Positions 58,686-64,000 of a stretch of 64,000 nucleotides of DNA are shown one piece after another. The stretch is from Collinsella aerofaciens (GTDB lineage Bacteria > Actinomycetota > Coriobacteriia > Coriobacteriales > Coriobacteriaceae). Both the position numbers and the translations under genes were made by a program. Every line of letters starts with the position of its first letter. Position 1 is the first letter of the stretch. The stretch spans positions 2,294,001 to 2,358,000 of the forward strand of contig NAKE01000001.1 in NCBI GenBank assembly GCA_008680965.1. Reading direction: 5' to 3'. The notes under the pieces were generated by a model, which saw only the letters and a program-made list of their open reading frames with translations, was not told the origin of the DNA and searched no databases.

Positions 58686-59453
58686 CTATTCCGCGGCGGC
58701 GCTCTCGGTTCCATACGATGGCACGGACGCCTCGACCACGTGATGATATCGGTCGATATAGATGGCGCGGGCACCCAGGCGTCGTACCAAATCCTGATGG
58801 TGTGTGCTCATTAAGATCGTCTTGCCGGCAGCAACATAAGCCAGCAAAAAGCTGACCACGATGTCGCACGAATCCTCATCGAGTCCGTTGGTAGGCTCGT
58901 CGAGCACCAGGATATCGGGGTTCATCGACACGACGGCCGCCAGCGCCACACGCTTTTTTTGCCCGCCCGAAAGCTGATAGGGCGAGGCATCGACCAGATC
59001 GGAAACCTGGAACAGCTCCATGGCATCGCGAACGCGGCACTTGAGCTCGTCTGTCGACAGCCCCATTTGAGCCGGACCAAACGCGACCTCCTCGCCTACC
59101 GTGGCGCAAAACAGCTGGGCATCGGCATTTTGAAACACGAAGCCTACGCGCTGGTGAAAGCGCTGGGAAGCCACGGAATCCTTTAGAAATGTTGCATCGA
59201 TCACGTGCCCGTCAAACAGGTATGCCCCTGCGTCCGCGAGTTCAAGACCGTTAATAAGGCGCATGATCGTCGTCTTGCCGCAGCCATTCGGGCCAAGCAG
59301 GGCAACGAGCTCGCCACGATCGACCTGCAGCGACACACCATCGACAACCGTATGCCCCGCATAGGAAAACACCACGTCGCGTAGCTCGATGAGCGGCGCG
59401 ACCTCGGCGCCCGCACCGTTCGTGCCCGCCGCATTATTCATATCGATCGTCAA
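58686..59453 (-). CDS. ECF transporter ATPase (CbiO/NikO type)
   Basis: A 255-aa ABC ATPase that energises the metal ECF transporter. Walker A GPNGCGKTT, Q-loop FVFQNADAQLFCATVGEE, signature LSGGQKKR, Walker B ILVLDEPTNGLD, switch His MSTHH. TTG at 59453 has GAAGGG seven bases upstream and is preferred to ATG at 59441. The N-terminal ~20 residues (Asn/Ala/Gly-rich) are an unusual extension. It is the last gene of the CbiM-CbiQ-CbiO type operon. Confidence 0.92.
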   Translation of the reverse strand: MTIDMNNAAGTNGAGAEVAPLIELRDVVFSYAGHTVVDGVSLQVDRGELVALLGPNGCGKTTIMRLINGLELADAGAYLFDGHVIDATFLKDSVASQRFHQRVGFVFQNADAQLFCATVGEEVAFGPAQMGLSTDELKCRVRDAMELFQVSDLVDASPYQLSGGQKKRVALAAVVSMNPDILVLDEPTNGLDEDSCDIVVSFLLAYVAAGKTILMSTHHQDLVRRLGARAIYIDRYHHVVEASVPSYGTESAAAE

Positions 59454-59496
59454 AACGTCGCCCTTCCCTATTCACATCAACAGCCCGCCGTCCGCA

Positions 59497-60333
59497 CTAC
59501 AGCACAGCGCACAGCACCGCAAACAGCGCCACGGCGACCGCATAAACCGCATCGCGCCAGCTCAGTCCGCTCCGTGCGGGCGCCGGATACGCACCGGCAA
59601 AGCCGCGGCAAAGCATAGCCTCGTCCATCGCGTGGCTGCATTCCATCGCCTTGATAAAGGTCATGCCCATGATACCCGCGATCGATTCGGTACGCGAAAA
59701 TCCCTCAGGCGTACGGCCAACGCTGCGCAGCATGACCGATTCGCACAGATCGTGCGCTGTGCGTCCCAGCACCTCGATATGCTTGAGTGCCATATCAAAG
59801 GTAAAGATGACCTCGTCGGGCAGATGCAGCATCTTGAGCGCTGCCGACATGCGGCTCCACGTGAGGGTCCACGAAACGCCCAACACCAGCGACACATTAA
59901 TGAACGTCTTGAGCGCAATCTTGAGCATGGCGCCCGTAGCGGAAGCGCCCAGCAGCAGGGCAGGCAGCGCCAGAACCACTGCGAGTCCCGCGGCGCCGAA
60001 CGCCGGCACAAAAGTCGCGCGCAACCCGCGTGCTGGGCGCACCGCGACCAGCACCAACGCGATCGCCGCCATCAACATCAGGTACAGCGAGCTTTGCGTC
60101 AGGCACACGCACAGAACGCAAACGAACATCCCCACCAGGCGCACCGGAGCCGAAACGCAAGAAAGGGCGCGGTCGACCATCGACCCGCCCTCGTGCGCGC
60201 CTCCACCCAGGCGAACCCGCTCAAGCAGGCTCGCCAGGTGCAGGACATTCTTTTGCATCACACGATGCCGAGCCCCCACGGGCTCATATCGCTCCTCGGC
60301 CGCAAGCCAGCTAGGCAGCTCGGCTATTGCCAT
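59497..60333 (-). CDS. ECF transporter T component (CbiQ/NikQ)
   Basis: A 278-aa integral membrane protein that couples the substrate component to the ATPase. About five helices; the coupling helix motif is visible around LKHIEVLGRTAHDLCESVMLR and EAMLCRGFAG (RG-type coupling motif). ATG at 60333 (or GTG at 60339) overlaps the CbiM-type gene by about 23 bp with AAGGAAA upstream. Metal specificity is judged from the CbiM partner and the operator. Confidence 0.85.
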   Translation of the reverse strand: MAIAELPSWLAAEERYEPVGARHRVMQKNVLHLASLLERVRLGGGAHEGGSMVDRALSCVSAPVRLVGMFVCVLCVCLTQSSLYLMLMAAIALVLVAVRPARGLRATFVPAFGAAGLAVVLALPALLLGASATGAMLKIALKTFINVSLVLGVSWTLTWSRMSAALKMLHLPDEVIFTFDMALKHIEVLGRTAHDLCESVMLRSVGRTPEGFSRTESIAGIMGMTFIKAMECSHAMDEAMLCRGFAGAYPAPARSGLSWRDAVYAVAVALFAVLCAVL

Positions 60334-61393
60334 GAGCACCGCTTTCCTTGACCGTCAGCGAGACCAGGCGGAATGCGATGGTAAGCACCGCCACGCCAAT
60401 CACGCCCGAAAGAATATACATCGCGGCCTGGCCGGCAAAGCCAAGGCCCTGCTCCTCGGAATAAACCTGCAGGTAGTCGCCCGTGGGCAGCGCATCGGCA
60501 AAGGTCGGAGCATCGAGGCCGACCGAAGCCTGCAGACTGTCGTCACCAGCCTCCTGAACGGCGGTCGCGGCGCCCTCGGCGTCCCACTCACCCCAGGCGT
60601 CACCGGTGGCGAGCAAGCCGAGCGGCGTAGCCACGACAAGCACGGCGACCAGAATGAGCGTGGGAATCAGGGAAGTCTTCTTGGCGGTACCATCGGCGGC
60701 AAGCTGGCCATCGACGGCCTCGGGCCCGACGATAATGCTCGGCGCCGTCTTCTTAATGAAACCATAGATGGCGGCCGTCGCCACGCCCTCGATCACGCCG
60801 GCAACCAGCATATGCGGGACCAACATGGCCGGAATAGCCACGGACAGCGGGAAGGGGCAGTACAGCGGAGCGCCCGAAGCGTTGGTAAAGAGCATCGGCT
60901 GAATACCAAACTCGATTGCCGCGCACAGGGCCGCTAGGCACAACCCGACCCAACCGCTCACGATGGCAGAAGCCGAGGTGCCCCACCTTTTGTCGTGCAG
61001 ACGGCTGTTGAGCGCACGGAACACGATAGCAGCGGTAAACGGCAACACAAAGGCCATGTTAAAGCAGTTGGCTCCAAAGGACAGGATACCGCCGTCGCCA
61101 AACAGCAGCGCCTGCAGCGCCAGCGCGACCGAAACCGCGATGGCCGCGGCCTCCGGGCCAAGCAGCAGCGCGATGAGCGCGCCGCCAACGGCGTGTCCCG
61201 TGGTACCGCCGGGCAGCGGCACGTTGAACATCATGAGCAAGAAGGAGAATGCGGCGCAGATGCCCAGGAACGCCATATGCTCGCGATCGAGCGTAGCACG
61301 CACCTTCTTGATGCAATGGACCCATACGGGCACCATCGCCACCGCCATGACGGCATCGGTCTGCGGGGACAAATAATTATCTGGAATGTGCAT
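60311..61393 (-). CDS. ECF transporter substrate component CbiM/NikM with fused PDGLE-like domain
   Basis: A 360-aa membrane protein. The N terminus MHIPDNYLSPQ is the metal-binding segment in which Met1, His2 and neighbouring atoms coordinate Ni2+ or Co2+. Six or more helices follow; the C-terminal part (from about 250, after the linker TAKKTSLIPTLIL) has the helix-loop-helix of a CbiN/PDGLE-like domain fused in one chain. ATG at 61393 has GGGAGG upstream. A GTGTTAC-N14-GTAACAC palindrome upstream suggests NikR control, so Ni2+ is favoured over Co2+. Confidence 0.9.
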   Translation of the reverse strand: MHIPDNYLSPQTDAVMAVAMVPVWVHCIKKVRATLDREHMAFLGICAAFSFLLMMFNVPLPGGTTGHAVGGALIALLLGPEAAAIAVSVALALQALLFGDGGILSFGANCFNMAFVLPFTAAIVFRALNSRLHDKRWGTSASAIVSGWVGLCLAALCAAIEFGIQPMLFTNASGAPLYCPFPLSVAIPAMLVPHMLVAGVIEGVATAAIYGFIKKTAPSIIVGPEAVDGQLAADGTAKKTSLIPTLILVAVLVVATPLGLLATGDAWGEWDAEGAATAVQEAGDDSLQASVGLDAPTFADALPTGDYLQVYSEEQGLGFAGQAAMYILSGVIGVAVLTIAFRLVSLTVKESGAHGNSRAA

Positions 61394-61449
61394 AGCGCCT
61401 CCCGGTTGTCGGCGCACGGAATTGCAGCGCCGCTTGAATAACCTTGCCA

Positions 61450-61477
61450 GTGTTACGTATTGTTAGATTCGTAACAC
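61450..61477 (-). promoter_or_regulatory. NikR-like operator
   Basis: GTGTTAC (61450-61456) and GTAACAC (61471-61477) form a perfect 7-bp inverted repeat with a 14-bp spacer, 57 bp upstream of the CbiM/NikM start. The half-site and spacing match the arrangement that I recall for NikR in several lineages. Confidence 0.75.
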
Positions 61478-61495
61478 GCCGCCGGGTATCATAGC

Positions 61496-61532
61496 AAAAC
61501 GGCACACTGCCAACAAAGCAGTGCGCCGTTTT
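61496..61532 (-). terminator. Intrinsic terminator after pheT
   Basis: Stem AAAACGGCGCACTGC/GCAGTGTGCCGTTTT (one G-T pair) with T run on the minus strand, 30 nt after the pheT stop; A/T-rich on both sides, so possibly bidirectional. Confidence 0.88.
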
Positions 61533-61562
61533 GTAATACATTCGTCACAGACGCAAGCGGTC

Positions 61563-64000
61563 CTAGCCGCGGACCTCGCCGTTTACGCCCTTGCACACCT
61601 TGGTGACGATCTTCTGGTGCGCCTTCTCGACCTCTTCGCTGGTGAGTGTGTGGTCGTCAGCGCGATACGTGAGCGCAAAGGCCATGGACTTTTTGCCCTT
61701 GCCGATGCGAACCGGATCGCGGTAGACATCGAACAGGCGCACGCCCTCGAGCAGCTTGCCGCCGGCGCTCGTAATGCGGCGCTCAAGATCCTCGCAGGTC
61801 ACGGAGTTGTCAACCACGATAGCCAGGTCGTGCTCAACAGCCGGGTACTGCGAGAACTCGCGGTAGTTCTCCTGGTTGCGGGCGCCCTTGATCAGCTTGT
61901 CCAGGTCGAGCTCAAAGGCAACGACGACCTCATCGATGCCCATCGCCTCGCGCGCCTCGGGGTGGATCTCGCCGACCCAGCCCAGCACGGTACCGCCCGA
62001 GAGGACCTCGGCGGCACGGCCCGGCTGCAAGAAGGCATAGCCCTCGCCCTCGACGGAACGGAAGCGAACCTTCTCGATACGCAGCTGGGCAAGCAGCTCC
62101 TCGACAATGCCCTTGCCAAAGAAGAAGCGCAGCTTGCGGTACTTCATGTTCCAGGACTGCTCGCTCCACTGGCCCGAGAGCACACCCGCCACGGACTTGG
62201 TCTCCTTGGGCAGGCTGGCGTTCTCGCGACCGTGGAACAGGCTGCCGACCTCGTACAGGTGCACGTTGGGCGTGCCGTGGGCCTCGTTGTAGGCCACGGA
62301 TTGCAGCAGGCCCGGCAGCAGCGAGCGACGCATCTCGGTCTGCTCGGCCACCAGCGGGTTCATGAGCACCACGGGGCAGCCGCGGCCCTCGGTGGACATG
62401 CCGATCTTCTCCAGGTCGCCCGGGGCGGCAAAGCCAAAGGTCGTGGTCTCGTTGAGGCCGCAGGCGCGCAGGATCTCGCCGACCTTGCGGGTGAGCTTCT
62501 GCTCGCGGGTCAGGCCGCCGATGTGGTTCTTGGCAGCCGGGATGGTCGCCGTCACGCGGCCCATGCCCCACAGGCGCAGGACTTCCTCGATCAGATCGAT
62601 CTCGCGCGGCAGGTCGGGACGGAAGCTCGGCGGGGTAACCATAAAGTCCTCGCCGTCGCGCTCGACGGTGCAACCCAAGCGGGTGAGCGAGCGCTCGATA
62701 AAGTCGGGCTCGATGTCGGCGCCGCAGATGGCGTGCACGCGGGCCAGGCGCAGCTTGATGCTGTCGATGGTCTTAGGAGCGGGGAACACGTCGATGTAGC
62801 CGGGAGCGACCTGGCCGCCGGCAATCTCCTCGATGAGCGCGCAGGCCACGTTGGCCACATCCACGCAGCCGGTCTCGTCGACCTGGCGCTCAAAGCGAAT
62901 GGAGGCGTCCGAGATCAGCGACAGGTCGCGGCTGGTATGCGAGGTGCGACCGGCGTTGAAGCAGGCGCTCTCGACCATCACGTCGACGGTGTCGTCCTCG
63001 ATCTCGGAATCCATGCCGCCCATGACGCCGGCCAGCGCCACGGGACGCTCGCCGTCGGTGATGAGGCCCATGCCGGCGTCGAGCGTGCGCTCCTCGCCGT
63101 CGAGGGTCGTGAACTTCTCGTCCTGCTGGGCAGCGCGAACCACCACGCGGCGACGGCCCTCGCGCTCGGCAAAGCTGGACAGGTCAAAGGCGTGCAGCGG
63201 CTGACCGGTGAGCATCATCACATAGTTGGTGATGTCGACGATGTTGTTGTGCGGACGCACGCCCAGGGCGTTGAGGCGCTTGACCATCCAGTCGGGCGAC
63301 GGGCCGACCTTCACGTTGCGCACGATGCGAGCGACATAGCGGTCGCACAGGCCCTCGTCGGCAATCTCGACCGAAAGCTCGTCGTCCGTCGTGCGGCCGG
63401 TCTCGGCCTGGATGGCGGGCAGCTCAACGTGGAAATCGCGGTCGAAGATGGCACCGGTCTCGCGGGCCATGCCGATCATGGACAGGCAGTCGGGGCGGTT
63501 GGGCGTGATCTCGCAGTCGAGCACGGTATCGCTCGAGCCCACATACTCGGCAAACGGCATGCCGCAGGGCGTATCCTCGGGCAGGATCATGATGCCGGAG
63601 TGGTCGCCGCCCAGGCCGAGTTCGCGCGCGGAGCAGTTCATGCCCATGGACACGACGCCGCGGAGCTTGCTCTTCTTGATCTTGATGTCGCCGGGCAGCT
63701 CGGCGCCGATCATGGCCGTGACGATGTGGTCGCCGGCCTCGAAGTTCTGCGCGCCGCAGACGATCTGCAGCGGAGCGGGGTTGCCGTCAGCGTCGAGGTT
63801 CTTGTCGCCCACGTCGACCGAGCACACATACATGTGGTCGCTATCGGGGTGCGGGGTCTTGGTGAGTACCTTGGCGGTAACCACGTGGTCGAAGGACTCA
63901 CCCACGGTGTCGATCGCCTCGACCTCGGTGCCGGTACGGATATATTCGTCCGAAAGGGTCTTGGGATCCTCCGGAATATCGATCATGGTCTTGAGCCAGT
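61563..64000 (-). CDS. pheT: Phenylalanine--tRNA ligase beta subunit (5' end outside window)
   Basis: At least 812 residues of PheT, the beta subunit of the heterotetrameric synthetase. The reading frame continues past base 64000 (WLKTMIDIPED), so the start is missing by roughly a dozen residues. Domain order: OB/tRNA-binding (about 35-150, TKTPHPDSDHMYVCSVD), B3/B4 editing domain (about 205-400, with EITPNRPDCLS), B5 and core aminoacyl-like domain, and the ferredoxin-fold anticodon-binding domain at the C terminus (FSQYPAVEHDLAIVVDN). No pheS is visible in the window; it should lie upstream. Confidence 0.95.
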   Translation of the reverse strand, partial: WLKTMIDIPEDPKTLSDEYIRTGTEVEAIDTVGESFDHVVTAKVLTKTPHPDSDHMYVCSVDVGDKNLDADGNPAPLQIVCGAQNFEAGDHIVTAMIGAELPGDIKIKKSKLRGVVSMGMNCSARELGLGGDHSGIMILPEDTPCGMPFAEYVGSSDTVLDCEITPNRPDCLSMIGMARETGAIFDRDFHVELPAIQAETGRTTDDELSVEIADEGLCDRYVARIVRNVKVGPSPDWMVKRLNALGVRPHNNIVDITNYVMMLTGQPLHAFDLSSFAEREGRRRVVVRAAQQDEKFTTLDGEERTLDAGMGLITDGERPVALAGVMGGMDSEIEDDTVDVMVESACFNAGRTSHTSRDLSLISDASIRFERQVDETGCVDVANVACALIEEIAGGQVAPGYIDVFPAPKTIDSIKLRLARVHAICGADIEPDFIERSLTRLGCTVERDGEDFMVTPPSFRPDLPREIDLIEEVLRLWGMGRVTATIPAAKNHIGGLTREQKLTRKVGEILRACGLNETTTFGFAAPGDLEKIGMSTEGRGCPVVLMNPLVAEQTEMRRSLLPGLLQSVAYNEAHGTPNVHLYEVGSLFHGRENASLPKETKSVAGVLSGQWSEQSWNMKYRKLRFFFGKGIVEELLAQLRIEKVRFRSVEGEGYAFLQPGRAAEVLSGGTVLGWVGEIHPEAREAMGIDEVVVAFELDLDKLIKGARNQENYREFSQYPAVEHDLAIVVDNSVTCEDLERRITSAGGKLLEGVRLFDVYRDPVRIGKGKKSMAFALTYRADDHTLTSEEVEKAHQKIVTKVCKGVNGEVRG

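Overview
The window looks like chromosomal DNA of a Collinsella-type member of the Coriobacteriia (Actinomycetota). The basis is high G+C coding DNA, monoderm gene content, Tad pilus genes, a Wzz/tyrosine-kinase pair of the Gram-positive type, and intergenic repeats that I associate with Collinsella. The genus is inferred from general recognition, not from a search. Almost all genes lie on the minus strand. The plus-strand exceptions are a D,D-carboxypeptidase, an IS256-type transposase, a 57-aa membrane peptide, pyruvate kinase and an AbiEi/DUF559-like gene. Most ORFs antisense to these genes are shadows.

Layout: 1-2.7 kb transport and peptidase genes (MFS, M20 amidohydrolase, EamA exporter). 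2.9-7.9 kb two tandem YhgE/Pip membrane proteins. 8-10.4 kb htpG with hairpin repeats at its 3' end. 10.6-13.2 kb GNAT and a polysaccharide phosphoregulation module (CpsB phosphatase, CapB kinase, CapA adaptor). 13.4-18.5 kb two two-component systems with pstB between them. 18.7-20.1 kb dacA. 20-25.6 kb genes of unknown function (TM2 protein, STAND-like ATPase, 813-aa protein) and tRNA-Ser. 25.7-28.5 kb a repeat-rich tRNA-Arg(ACG) locus carrying an IS256-family insertion. 29-39 kb housekeeping genes (serS, proC, rlmH, SPFH protein, tatD, rsmA, metG, rsmI, GH5-like protein) with tRNA-Leu and tRNA-Phe. 39.7-40.2 kb a toxin-antitoxin-like pair. 40.3-49.9 kb a 12-gene Tad/Flp pilus operon. 50-54.4 kb rsgA and a calcium-type P-ATPase, both preceded by structured RNA candidates. 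54.8-61.4 kb pyk, a DUF559/AbiEi-like gene, a phospholipase C-like protein and an ECF nickel/cobalt transporter behind a NikR-like operator. 61.6 kb to the end, pheT (5' end outside the window).

The most unusual content is non-coding. At three unrelated tRNA loci (Arg, Leu, Phe) there are 110-135 bp GC-rich multi-hairpin elements. Each starts as an exact copy of the local tRNA 3' end and finishes with an inverted echo of that tRNA's own T-arm. Stem sequences differ between copies while pairing and loop are kept, which suggests selection on structure. I see no earlier description I can name. Other strong candidates are a pseudoknot that masks the ribosome-binding site of the P-type ATPase, a tandem 64-nt RNA unit, each copy followed by its own terminator, upstream of rsgA, six helically phased heptamers in front of an ATPase/wHTH gene, and hairpins with a constant 15-mer and GGTA loop after htpG.
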